The position numbers and the translations under genes were made by a program. Shown here one piece after another: positions 1-11,529 of a DNA stretch of 64,000 nucleotides. Position 1 is the stretch's first letter, and every line of letters begins with the position of its first letter. The notes beneath the pieces were generated by a model that searched no databases, was not told where the DNA came from, and was given only the letters and a program-made list of their open reading frames with translations. This DNA comes from Rhyzopertha dominica (lineage: Eukaryota > Arthropoda > Insecta > Coleoptera > Bostrichidae), in assembly GCA_025024175.1 (NCBI GenBank), contig QCXZ01000041.1:9543786-9607785 (forward strand), given 5' to 3'.

Positions 1-996
1 GTGGGCGATAAAATTAATTTCTCTGGAGGCACGCGAAAAACATTAAGAAAGCTCGTTCTGAACGTCTGCTTTGCATAAATAAGAACAAGTGAAAAATGCC
101 CTATTTCCGAATAAGCGATTCGGGGGCGTTTCAGGCTTCAATTAATTGATTAAATATTTAATACAAATTACATTAGTCCCTAACGAAATTGAAACAGCTT
201 TTGGTGACAAAAAGTTTCCTCGCTTTAGGTAATTTCCTTGAACAGATTCTGTGCAAATTAATTAATTTTAAATAAGTTCGAAATTTAAGAGTCTCATTCT
301 ATTTGTCTTTTCCACCGGATGGGCGCATTGTACCGAGATAATTTGTTTGTCGCTTCTCTTCCGCTGGCCGTTTTCGAACTTAACAAGTTCCTGCTAATTT
401 TATTGTTTCATCCGATAATGACAACCCAAATGCCTTACTTCAAAGTTTTCGCTTAGAGAAGCGAAAACATCTTCCGCCTGGCTACTATTTATTGAATTAG
501 AAGCTGGCATCTTCAGCAAAACATGTTTTAGGTAAAAGTAAATAAATGAATAATGAGATTGTATGGGGTAGCCATAAATAATGCATGCATCCAGGTGCTT
601 ATGGGAATTATAGATTAAATCAATTTGTCGCCCTTCAAGAAAGTGAACAAAACTATTGCTTTGACAGATACTTGTCATCTATGGGTTGTCGAAATTATTT
701 GATATATTTTAATATGGAGAAAGCGGTAGGATGACTCCGTTTTGTATAAATTTGTGACTACACTAGGCCTGTTAAATTGTACTGTGATTGAAAGTTTTTC
801 TAGTTAGTGCCAGTAAGTAAAGAAAACAACTAGCCCGGTAACCATGCATGCCAACAAATGAAAGCTTTATGGATTTGTATTTTCTAGACGAGTTAAAAGT
901 GACAAATTTACTGGAGTCACAAAAGAATGACAACTATATATGTTTCTATTTTACCGGTAATCTCAAAATTCAGTGGCTCAACAGAGCTATAGATAT
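1..996. other. Gene-free flank, no recognised feature
   Basis: No reading frame here looks like a real gene. The first 100 bases and the stretch around 300-370 are less AT-rich than the rest. A 17-base string at 311-327 (TCCACCGGATGGGCGCA) recurs with two changes at 5012-5028. The stretch could be upstream regulatory DNA of a gene outside the window, but nothing proves it. Confidence 0.4.
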
Positions 997-1142
997 CACA
1001 ACATGAGAGTAGGCGAATTGGGTCCCGGCCGATGCAGGTATACTAATCTGCAATGCGAGTTGGGTCCCAAACATAGGCGAGTTGGGTCCCAGTAAGCCGT
1101 AGTGTCATAAAAATGATTGTCTTATAAATTCCATAATACGTA

Positions 1143-1298
1143 GGGCTGTTCCACAAACGCAAATCAATTTGATCGCGGTTTAACCTCGGATCAAACCATG
1201 GTAACCACAAATATTAGGCGTTCTTATTGGTTGTTGCCACAGTTTGATCCGAGGGTAACAATGGAATCAAAGTGATCCGCGTTTTACAACCGGGCCCC
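1143..1298. mobile_element. Fold-back MITE nested in the MULE
   Basis: The two halves are imperfect inverted copies. The left half starts GGGCTGTTCCAC and contains ACCTCGGATCAAAC; the right half reads GTTTGATCCGAGGGT and ends GGGCCCC. A TA dinucleotide flanks both sides (1141-1142 and 1299-1300), as expected for a TA-targeting element. It has no coding capacity. It lies at the 3' end of the transposase, whose stop codon is formed at the insertion boundary. Confidence 0.65.
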
Positions 1299-3417
1299 TA
1301 GTATTCCACATAAATTAAAGATGAAATTCGAACATGATAAGATACCTGTTTTACTAATTCAAATTTTGTTATTAAATTTTTCCTTAAATTATCAATTTGG
1401 TTTTGCAAGTACTTTTGTCTATCCAAGGTTTTTGTTGAATACAATTTCTTGCACTTTAATGCACTCCTCATCTTTATATAAGTGTCTACCTGCACATTTA
1501 GCAATTCATTAATAAATAAAAATATATTCGGATGGCTAGAGTAAAATGACTCATTAAATTTTTGATGGAATGATTCGCAAACATTTGTCGTCCTTTCTAA
1601 TAACGATGAATGCTCAGCCCAAATATGCGGTGGAAACGTGGCATCTTCAGATATATATATGTCTGTACTAAATAATCCGCAAATTTTGTAATTTTTTCGC
1701 ATGTTCAGATCAATCGCAAAACAATCCCCTACATCTTCAAGATTTAGTAACGGAAGGTCAAAAATGTAAGACAGATATTTCTTGCTGTCGGAGTCAACCT
1801 TACTGTTGTAAACCGAAGATAGGCCAAGTTCCTGAATTTTGCGATACCTGAAATAATAAAGACCATTATTATCAAACTTCATACCATTTGGACTATTCGA
1901 CTTACCACGATTGTCCCAGATGGAAACGGCAGCCTTGAATTAAACAGTCAGAGTAAACTTCATTGAAAGAGTGGTGGATTGCCAACTCAAAGTCCGTAGT
2001 AGCAATTTCCGGAGCAAAATATTTTCCAATTTTCTGACATTCTTGATTTAAGTAACGTAGAGCACTTGAATAAGGTCCAGTAGCTTTGTTGGGTAATATA
2101 AAATACACTAGTGGGATATAATTTCCATTACACAAACCGTGAATTGTAAATAAATGTGTAAAAAAATTACAACAATAGTCGAAAGTCCCATCTACATAGA
2201 TGTGCTTTACGTTGTCGACTAAAAATTCTAAATTTGTCCTACACGACAACATTATTATATTTCTAGTACTGTCGGTTATCAGAAGAAAAGTTTCGTTTTT
2301 ATTTGTTGTCAGCGAGTAATTATCTCAATAGTCGTGAACTTATATATGTTCTTTTTTATTCTGTTTAAGTCTGTAGTTGTTAATTGGTTTTCTGGATGGA
2401 CCCTTAGTTCTTTGCGCAAAATTTTTGTTGGGCGTTCTGTTATGTCTTCTATGGCTTTTCTTTTTAAGGTATTGCTTAATAATTGCCGCTCCATCAAATT
2501 TTCATCAGGGGGGTCATGGTTGTGGATAAGGGATGATTCAACGATATTGTCTGTGCTGCCTATAAATAATAAAATAAAAGGTAAGAAGGAATCTTCTACA
2601 TATAGTTTGTCATAAATGTTAAGTCCTGTTAGCCTACTGGGTGCCTGACTTTTAAGCTACAATTCTATAATACAAAAAATGTTTTCTTTTTGTTTTGATC
2701 GCGCTGTAATTGGAAAACCAAACCAGTTTATACAAGATGACTCAAAATTATGGAATTTATTCAGTAAAAAAAATACAGGTGAATTTTAAGCAAAAACGCT
2801 CAGACATGCCAATTTTTGGGCTTTTCATGCGATATTTGATTAACTTGTGCATTTAAAAGTTTTCTAGATATTTTTAAATAATAAAATCCATTTTTCAGCA
2901 GAAATCGATAAAACTTCTTTTTCTGGATACTGCGATAACCCATACGTGTGATCTGAGATCTACTATTCAAAAGTAATGAACATTCATATTTCAAAGCACA
3001 CAGCATAGGTCACTTAATAGATACTGTCTACTGTTACTAACAATTCTAAAAAACTTTTAAGCGTCGTATGATGTTTTTTTTATTATTTCATGCTATTGAA
3101 ATTTTTAATAAATTTCGTGTTTTTTTTCAATTGTTTAGCAATCGCGAGCAAAACAATATTCATTGTTTTTTACACTGTTTTGTTATATTACAGCATTAAA
3201 AGCCGAAAGAGGAATTTAAATTTAAACTTATCATAAAAGATACTTAATAAAACTTACTCTCTGTCTTAATAAATGCCTTGCACGAGGTTTTTTTATTCGT
3301 ACAAGTCCACCTTTTCACGGTTTTCTTGTTTATATACTTGTGAAATGCGAACTTGAACTTATTTAAAACAATAAGTTCTTTGCCTTTTTCACTCACTTCA
3401 CAACCGAAACTTGACAT
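1298..3417 (-). pseudogene. MULE transposase, intron-containing, probably inactive
   Basis: Exon 1 (3417-3258) encodes a FLYWCH-like zinc finger: an FKF strand, then RWTC and a second Cys. A GTAAGT donor joins in phase to exon 2 (from 2559), which supplies the HNH that completes the finger and the conserved segment around LKRKAIEDI. The catalytic part runs to 1906 and shows YVDGTF (first Asp), a TDFE motif and GCRFHL. A 58-base intron (1905-1848; GTAAGT..TTTCAG) leads into exon 4 (1847-1298), which starts YRKIQELGL and carries a TNVCESFH stretch typical of these enzymes. Near 2300-2340 the frame is broken and about 25-40 expected residues are missing. The 3' end stops at the boundary of the inserted MITE, so the C-terminus may be lost. 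Family recognition is firm; exact exon 2/3 structure is not. Confidence 0.8.
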
Positions 3418-3660
3418 TGTTCTGAACACTACTTCACAAATGAAACTAAAATCGTAACCCAAATATTGCAAATTGTACACCAATGAATGACAGAATATTA
3501 GGAAGAAGGGATTTTGGGGAATATAATATCCTCTGTTATTACTTTATTGGGATTAAACAGTTCCAGGAATCAGTGGGACCCAACTCGCATAAAACTTTTT
3601 CTAGCTAGCAGGTACACAGGGACTTAGTGGGACCCAACTCGTACCTTTACCACAACATGA

Positions 3661-5580
3661 ATTTGTACAAGAAAAAAACATCGACCTTATACAGTATTAC
3701 AGGGTTTGTATAAATAATTCATGCAACGGATGCGGCGTTGATTTCTGAATTCTTTGTGCCGCCTTTTTGTAACTGCTGCCAAGCTACAGTATGCACGGCG
3801 ATAGCAGGCGGTGTTACGGCGATAGTGCTGAATGTTGCAAATCAATGTCAACCCACAGCTCCAAAATGTGAGCTTTCTGCGACATTAAAGTTAATAAGTA
3901 ATTTGAGCATAATCCGAAATTTAGGACAGCCCAAAAACGCTCCTTCAACAAGCGAAAACTCATGGATTAGACGATAAGCAATTGTCTTGCATTTTCTTTG
4001 CTTGTATATTTTCTGTTGGTCAGCTCTATCTGGAATTATTAATTTTAGATCATGCATTTTCTGCCAGCCAATATATTCAACTGCCTGAAGTACGTACAGC
4101 GTGCACAGCAAATCAGAAATGGTACATTTTCAACGATTCCGAGTGAAAAAAATAAATTTGGAAAGATTAAGGCAAACGCCCAACCACAGACATCATAACT
4201 ATTACCTAAACAACTAAATGTTATGGCATGCGCGAGAGAGTTTTGTGACAACCAGTAAGTCCCCATGTTTGCAAGTGTTATCGGGTAAATAACGATTGGC
4301 GAGAAGTGTGGTAAGCCCTGTTGTTTGTTGTGACGTTGCCATGACGTTCCCATGTAATCTTTACTGCGCCTGCGTCTGGCCTTACATGCGCGAGCATCAT
4401 TTATCACACCTTATCCTTGCTTTAACGAAGCCGCATTACAAAATGTTAAATCAGCGCCAATAATAACAGTCCATCAGTCAAATCAATTCTTTTTTTAATC
4501 TGTATAAATACGCTCTTTGAATAAGTAATCCTCACAACAGCGACATCTATATTCCTTAAAAAGAGGAAAAACGAAGCAAACATAGGAAAGCGAGTTACTT
4601 TCTGTGCTTTAAATCGCTCTTACAAGTTTTAAATTTTGAAGTTTTAAAGTTGGCCTGCGCTTCTTTATATTCATCGCCAACTTTAAACACCTAGGATATT
4701 ATTAAGCCGCAGTGCTCATTTTATTGTAAGGCATTCCAGCTTAGCACTGTATGCAGGATATGATACCCCTCCAGCGCGTACTAGAAATGGAATTTAAAAC
4801 TTGGTATCCTTTGAAACTGCAGCAACAATAGTGTCTATTTATAACGTGCTAAATCCCACGTTATTGTGCGATAACGGATTAACTCTAATGAATTTCTCGA
4901 CTGAATACGTCGTCTGCAATATAAGTGCACTAAGTCAGCCCATTGTTTCCTGCAGCTGGGATTATTTAGATATTTCCATTAACAAATCGCTCCTGGGAGA
5001 GAAATTTAATTCCCACCGGATGAGCGCAAACACGCTGATTAGTTTTAACGAAACCTGTCAGTTTCGTTTTGCATTTGCGGTGGCGTTTTTGAAATTAAAT
5101 ACAATCCGGTAATCACGTTCCCGATCAATTATTGTCACGTACCATTGTGGCGCCTCAGTAAACATATCGTTATGTGGAGTATCGATTATGGTTAATTAAA
5201 ACAAAAATAGTCTAAAGTAGAAAGCGTTAATTTAAATATATCTCACTAACAACGTCATGCAATTGACAATCATTGGTAAATTCTTTATTTGTATTATGAA
5301 AATGTTTACCATGAGGTCAGGTTCAAATTTAGTTAAATAGTTCTTTTTTATAAAACTATATTAAATGTGATCATATTTTCTTTTATTAGTACCTTATTAA
5401 AAAAGAAATCATCTTAACTGACATGGTTTGTGTGGAAAACCCCTCAACCCCAAGAATGGCGTATTTCTTCTGTGTTTCAAAACTGTTATACTAAAAGATG
5501 ACAGCTACAGACACTTTGTAGTGACGCTTAGTGCTTGGTGATTGCATCTCTTAATAGATTAAAAATAGTGTTTCATATTT
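3661..5580. other. Intergenic, no gene recognised
   Basis: Open stretches here (for example 4045-4407 minus and 4801-5112 plus) lack recognisable domains and splice-supported continuations, so I treat them as chance. The region 4200-5110 is less AT-rich than its surroundings and holds the second copy of the CCACCGGATG string (5012-5028). I see no transposon ends. Confidence 0.4.
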
Positions 5581-5581
5581 C

Positions 5582-5887
5582 ATGATCGGTCAATTCAAAT
5601 TAACTGAAATTATTACTGAAGATTACCTAGACGTCTGGTACCTGGAAACGGCAAAATCAAAAATTACGCCATTTACAGCAAGTTATTTCCTTAGTAGAGC
5701 TCAGCTGCCTAACAAATTTCGCTACAATGGAAACATTTTGTATTTTCAAAGCGACGCTAAACTCCAGACTCTCCTTGATGTAGATGAAGGACATCTATAT
5801 CAGAAACATTTATGTGATGAATATGTCCCTCATGTAGAGCATTTTGATTATTTAAAACAAAAATTGGATATAAATCTAGTTAAATAA
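5582..5887 (+). other. Unrecognised 101-codon ORF, possible transposon remnant
   Basis: This ORF has ordinary amino-acid composition with no hydrophobic or low-complexity bias, unlike the chance ORFs around it. I do not recognise the product. On the other strand, directly adjacent and overlapping its end (about 6054-5885), a short frame ends in an acidic tail (NEDDEDSEEVV) that looks like a protein C-terminus. The two facing fragments could be debris of an unidentified mobile element. No splice sites or terminal repeats were found. Confidence 0.25.
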
Positions 5888-5889
5888 TA

Positions 5890-8178
5890 ATTGGTTCATG
5901 TAGATTGGAAACCACTTCTTCGCTGTCTTCATCGTCTTCATTGAAGGTCAAAACTGAATCTATCTGTTCTTGAAGTTCCCTCGAATATTTATTATCAGTA
6001 TCAAATTGCTGCAATATACTCTTAAAGCTAATAAAAAGAATTTTGAGGAGTGGTTGTCTTCAAAATGTATTTAAGCCCCCGGATAATGCTAAACAAACGC
6101 TACAAGCTATAGTAAAATAAAAGCAGCCATTAATAACAACGCAATATACATTTACACCTTTTCTGCAAAATAAACTTGCATCTTCTGTTGAAAAAAAGTG
6201 TAAGCATGTGTTAGATGTGATGTTGAAAAGGTAAGCAGCAAAAAATTCAAACAAAGCGCTAACTTGTACCAGTTAAACTGTGAATTTTCAGTCTTTCCAG
6301 GTCATTTTTCTTTCCCATATGTCGATTTATGTGGGGAAGTAAAAAAAATTGATGATTTCTCTAAAATGACAGAATTCGGCACCACACAATGCTCTGCCAC
6401 TATGATTCTTTTGCAAAACTTCGCATATATTACAGCAAACGTATGATTATGCATGCCACCAGCGGGCTCTGTACTCGTATAACACTATTATCCCATCTCT
6501 TACTATGCCTCTATCCAACACCGACTACGAATATGTATCGTAGTTGTATAGGGTTACCATCCGGCCGTGCGAATACATTCTATCTTGTAATGTAGTAGAT
6601 AAGATACCAACTACCAACTCTTTTGTTTCCGAAATTACTTTAGCTATAGCCTATAAAAACTGCTTTTTCGTAGAGGTTTCCAGGTCACTAATTGTAATAT
6701 TTTCTGAAAAGAACCAATTATTGCAACTTATTGCTATCAGTCGTAGTATACACCCCCGCCTAGCATATTTTTTGAATCACCAATTGAGACCTAGTATCCT
6801 CTACTTACGTCATCTACTTGGTTAGCAACTGTGACTGAATCGGATAATGCTACAGATTGCTTAAATAAACTAGCAGCTTAAAATGATGTAATATGTCACA
6901 TTCTCGCACTGGCGATCAACATTGACTTCTGCGTCGATTACTTGGACAACAACGTGTCACTACTTTATACTTTCTGCTGAAAGTAGTCTCGGGAAATAAT
7001 CCAGAGAAAAGAAAATCATATATTACTAAGTCCGGATTAATCACTAGAGCATCACATTGATTACTGTGAACATTAGAAATGTCGCCAGGATATCACGTTT
7101 CGTATAGTGCAGATTTTATAAATGCGATGGTTGTGACCTCCACTAAATTTCATGGTTTTAGATTGCATGTAATGGATGAATTGTTTCCAAAAGCATTCTT
7201 CATTTCTTTTTCTTGCAAAGAACAAGACGAAGCAGAAATACTTTCGAAATTTGTTTATTATTATGTTATAGTTTATAATGCGAGTCAAACAATACCATAA
7301 ACAAAATGACAGATAGGTATACTAATAACTGAAGTGCAAGGAAGAAAAAAGAATCTAGGTTGCAGCCTTAATTTTTAGATCCTTTTGTATGTGTTTTGTT
7401 GATAAACCTTGACACCAGAAGTACCTTTTGATTGTGTGCAGCGACTCCCACTATGCTCTATCTCTCTCTAACGCGGCGAGCTACGGAATGGGAGAATGGA
7501 CTCGGTCCACTCGCCAAATCTGTCTCCTACCGTAGCATCTACACTGTTGGCGGCACCTACAAAAATTGCTGAATATCAAACTTGAAGATTCTACTAAGTA
7601 CACAAAATACTAACTTCAACCTGCTAATATAAGTAACCAAAAATCTAAATTCACACTCTGCAGTCTTAGGGGATGGATTAATAGAATAGGACCCTTTTTA
7701 AATGACTACCAATATCTGAAGACCTCTCCATTTTGAACTACTTTTTATGGGAATATTTCAAAAGCAATGGTTTTAAACAAAGCGGGCAAATATTAAAGAG
7801 TTAAAAAGAAGAATAAGAATGACACCTGAAGCAACCAGATGTTATTCAAAACGCGTTTTGGTATTGCAAAATTTTGGTATTAATTTATTTAAAGGAGAGG
7901 CCACTACTTAAAATTCTAATGAATGTGTGCGAGCTTTTCTCAAAAAGAAAGTTTCATTCCATGCAGTGAATTTTAGATTTAGTGTCGCACTGTATGTCTT
8001 CGTTTTTATAGCTGCTATAAGTATACATACAGGTCTTAAATTTAAACCTTTTAATTACTGACAACCAATTGCAGAAAAATGTTTAGCAATAACTTGTATT
8101 TCATCAGTCACCTTTGACTATATTTCGTCTTTTAAATACGTAAGCAATATAGCTTTTAATGTAAATTCAGTGCTTAGA
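5890..8178. other. Intergenic, nothing firm
   Basis: No convincing gene. Short ORFs such as 7079-7300 on the plus strand and its overlapping shadow show no domain. I saw no paired transposon ends up to the mariner-type element that starts at 8179. Confidence 0.35.
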
Positions 8179-10647
8179 TATACAGGGTGGCCCATTAGTG
8201 CGTGGACGGAATATTACGCAATTGTGCTAATATTTTTTAAAATTCTGCGAGTGCGACGTGGTAGGGAGTCTACAAAATAAAAATATTTTAACTCCCTCCC
8301 CCACATATACGGGGGTGGTTCAATACATTCTTATATTTTTTTAATGGAACACCCTGTATATTATTACATATTTTACAATCCTCTTTTACTTTTAATGGCA
8401 CTTAATATAACATATATGGAGTCTAAAATACACTGTTGTAAAGTTATTTAATTTTTTTCCAAAATTTTGGCATTTTGGAAAATTATTATATTTTCAAAAC
8501 CTTTATAGCTAGAAGGTATGCAGTTTTCTCAGGGATATTACTAATAAAATGCGCATCACCTGTAGATATAAAGGATTAATATATGAATAGTTAGCAGTAC
8601 TGAAATTTACTTTAGAAAATTGATCTTATTCAATCCCAGCCAACTCGATTTTTTTAAATTGCACCATATTTTACTTTCACCGTAGTTCAATGCGCAAATT
8701 AATTTCCTCTTATATGATATACACAAGTATGTATTTATCTCTAAGAGTTTTTAAGACAATTGCATATTTTTAGGTTTAGTTATATTTTAGTCCTTTTTAT
8801 AGTAGGCTATGGAGAAAAAAATTATTGCGCTTTTATCAGCTTTAAACTGTCAATGGTTACTTAGTGTTATTAGTGATTTATCTACGTATTTAGTGCACGT
8901 AGTTTTTAAAAATGACTCATTATTCACAAAATGAACTAGTTGACATGGTGTTCATCCTGGGAGAGTCCGATAAGAATCTCTTATTGGCAAGTAGAGTTTA
9001 CGCTGCACGGTTTCCTGAGAGGGAAAGAAAGCCGAGGGAAGAGACATTCAGAAAAGTTTTGAATAGGTTTTAGCTGACAGGATCTGCGGTGTATAATAAG
9101 CATGATAGGGCAAAGAATTCTTTAACTGAAGAAAATGAATTTANCGTCNTGGCTGCCGTCNTAGAAGGCGCGCATATAAGTTGTAGGCAACTAAGCCGAA
9201 TTTTGGGAATATGCTGCACTTCAGTACAATGCATCTTGAAGAAAAATAGGTTCCATCCTTACGGGTTACAACTGCATCAAGAGTTGAACGAAGGCGACTT
9301 GTGCGCGCTAATAATAACGACGATGAAGATTTTTTAAGAAATGTGATTTTTACGGACGAATCTACTTTCCACAGAAATGGATTTGTTAGTTGCCACAACT
9401 ATCATTACGACTCCGATGAAAACCCGCACCATTTACGAATGAAACATAACCAACACAGGTGGTCTATAAANGTATGGGCTGGAATTATTGGAAGCTACAT
9501 AATAGGACCATACTTTTTGAAGGTACTTTAAATTCACTACGATATAAAGATTTTCTAGAGAATGAACTGTTTGATTTGCTGGAAAATGTTCCTTTGGCTT
9601 ACGTGAGGGACATGTATTTTCAACACGACGGAGCTCCTACCCACAATGGCAAAATAGTGACAATGTGGCTTAGCAACAGATTCCCAGAAAAATGGATAGG
9701 AAGAGCAGGGCCAGTTAATTGCCCAGCAAGGTCACCTGACCTAACACCGATTGACTTTTTTTTGTGGGGCTATATTAAAAATATTATATTAAAAATATTG
9801 TCTACCATACTCCACTTACGACGGTGGAAGATATGGAAAATAGATATAAATATCTATATTTATTTGTTTTTTAATTTTAAATATTATATTAATTTTAACG
9901 TGAATAAAGCAGTACAAACATCATTTTCTCAAAAATGATTGAAGATAAACACATAAATATGTAGTAAAACCACTGACATCAAGCGAACATTGACAGTTTG
10001 AAGCTAACAAAAGCGCATTCATTGTTTTCTCCTTAGCCTACTATAAAAAGGACTAAAATATAACTAAACCTAAAAATATGCAATTTTCTTAAAAACTATT
10101 AGAGATAAATACATACTTCTTGATATCATATAAGAGGAAATGAATTTGCGCATTGAACTACGGTGAAAGTAAAATAGGGTGCTATTTAAAAAAATCGAGT
10201 TGGCTGGGATTGAATATGAAGTAAATTTTAGTACTGCTAACTATTCTTATATTAATCCTTTATATCTACAGGTGATGCGCATTTTATTAGTAACATCCCT
10301 GCGAAAACTGCATACTTCTAGCTATAAAGGTTTTGAAAATATAATAATTTTCCGAAATGTCAAAATTTTGGGGAAAAAAATAAATAACTTTAGAACAGTG
10401 TATTTTAGACCCCATATATGTTATATTAAGGCCCATTAAAATTAAAAGAGGAATCCAAAAATGTAATAATATACAGAGTTGTCCATTTAAAAAAATATAA
10501 GAATGTATTGAACCNACCCCATATATGTGGGGGGCGGAGTAAAAATATTTTTATTTTGTAGACTTAAGCACGCCCTATCACTATAATATCAACTATAATA
10601 ACAATTGCGTAATATTCCGTCCACGCACTAATGGGCCACCCTGTATA
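8179..10647 (+). mobile_element. Mariner/Tc1-superfamily element with about 0.65-0.7-kb terminal inverted repeats
   Basis: The left end TATACAGGGTGGCCCATTAG at 8179 is repeated inverted at 10647 (ending CCACCCTGTATA). The match continues inward for roughly 650-700 bases: 8179 to about 8880 against about 9970 to 10647, with scattered mismatches and small indels. Between the arms is a transposase pseudogene on the plus strand. The TATA at each end fits a TA target duplication. Such long inverted repeats are unusual for mariner-type elements, which mostly have arms of tens of bases. Arm divergence and the broken ORF show it is old, but it is structurally complete. Confidence 0.85.
8912..9850 (+). 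pseudogene. Mariner-type transposase, apparent DD41D
   Basis: The frame opens with an N-terminal helix-turn-helix region containing the ARRLYAERFP-like stretch SRVYAARFPERE, typical of insect transposases of this type. One in-frame TAG lies at 9071-9073, after which the same frame continues. Frame changes occur near 9290, near 9520 and near 9790. The catalytic core is clear: VIFTDES (first Asp), YFQHDGAPTH (second Asp) and SPDLTPIDFFLWG (third Asp). Counting between the Asp of QHDGAP and that of TPIDFF gives 41 intervening residues, so I call it DD41D. Three N bases add uncertainty. It cannot encode active enzyme as written. Confidence 0.82.
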
Positions 10648-11510
10648 TACACCATTAGTGAGATTCTCTAAATGTAATTCCACTAAAATGTTAAAGAATC
10701 TGATGTCAGTAAAAATCGAATGAAAACAACGATTCAGCCAGCCAGTTTAATTTGGCTGTTGCGTTAAACCCGAACCTTTACCTCTCACATCATTTACGTG
10801 AAATGTCCTTTGCAGAAGTCGTCGTGCACAGCGTTGGGTAATAATGGAAAGGAACTTACAGTAACATCACCTTCGTGAAAGAATGGCAATATTTATGAGG
10901 TGGCTGACAGAAGGAGCTTGCATGCATCAATATGCAAACGAACGACAGACAAAGAAAAACGCCAGCTCCGATTACATTCCGATGAGGTAAGGCTCTCCCT
11001 CGGACTGTAATGTATGTCGTTAGGATTCTTTTGCCGATTTCCCACCGATCACGGAGGAATTTCAGGGAGACCTTCGCTCGCCCGCACTGCGAATTGACGG
11101 CCAACTGGAGACACGGTTATTGCCCGTATAGAGCTGTATGTCACAATTAGCCGTTCGATACAGTGGAAGCTCCCGTGGGCACGCTACATGCCGGGGTTTA
11201 GGTTCACGTAAAGGACAAATAGCCATTTTGCGATATATTTTCATGGGTGACATCAGGAAACATATATAAACACTTGTCTTCCCATTTCAGGAAAGTGTAG
11301 GACCTGCTCCCTGAGGTCATCAAAATATTAAAGTAGAAAATATAGAATCAGAATTGTGTGGAAGAAAAGTACCCAAAATCCAATTCCACTACTTTAATGA
11401 TAAAAGAATTTTTATTTATTCTTATGAAAATTATTAACACATTATACAGTTCTGTTAATTTCACGCGACTACGGTCGACTTTTATAAAAGCGTTGAAAGA
11501 AAAAATCTCG
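10648..11510. other. Intergenic, less AT-rich patch
   Basis: From about 10740 to 11270 base composition is visibly less AT-rich than the flanks, and no ORF has a recognisable domain or splice context. It could be a conserved regulatory block or a decayed exon. I cannot decide. Confidence 0.3.
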
Positions 11511-11529
11511 CGTTTACGTTCCATCCAGA

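Larger units (their letters stand above)
1007..3650 (-). mobile_element. Mutator-like (MULE) DNA transposon with target-site duplication
   Basis: The element is bounded by the 10-bp direct repeat CACAACATGA at 997-1006 and 3651-3660, in the size range of Mutator target-site duplications. The ends are inverted: GCGAATTGGGTCCC at 1013-1026 on the left against GGGACCCAACTCG near 3629-3641 on the right. The core GAGTTGGGTCCC is repeated at each end (1055-1068 and 1077-1090 left; 3575-3588 right), giving a multi-copy subterminal array. Inside, on the minus strand, is a transposase with a FLYWCH-type zinc finger and a MULE-type catalytic region, split by introns and damaged. A fold-back MITE sits inside the left part. 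The perfect duplication suggests a fairly recent insertion; superfamily assignment rests on motifs and duplication length. Confidence 0.88.

Noticed and set aside
4801..5112. 103-codon plus-strand ORF
   Set aside because: No domain, no start codon of its own, no splice context or repeat relatives; looks like chance.
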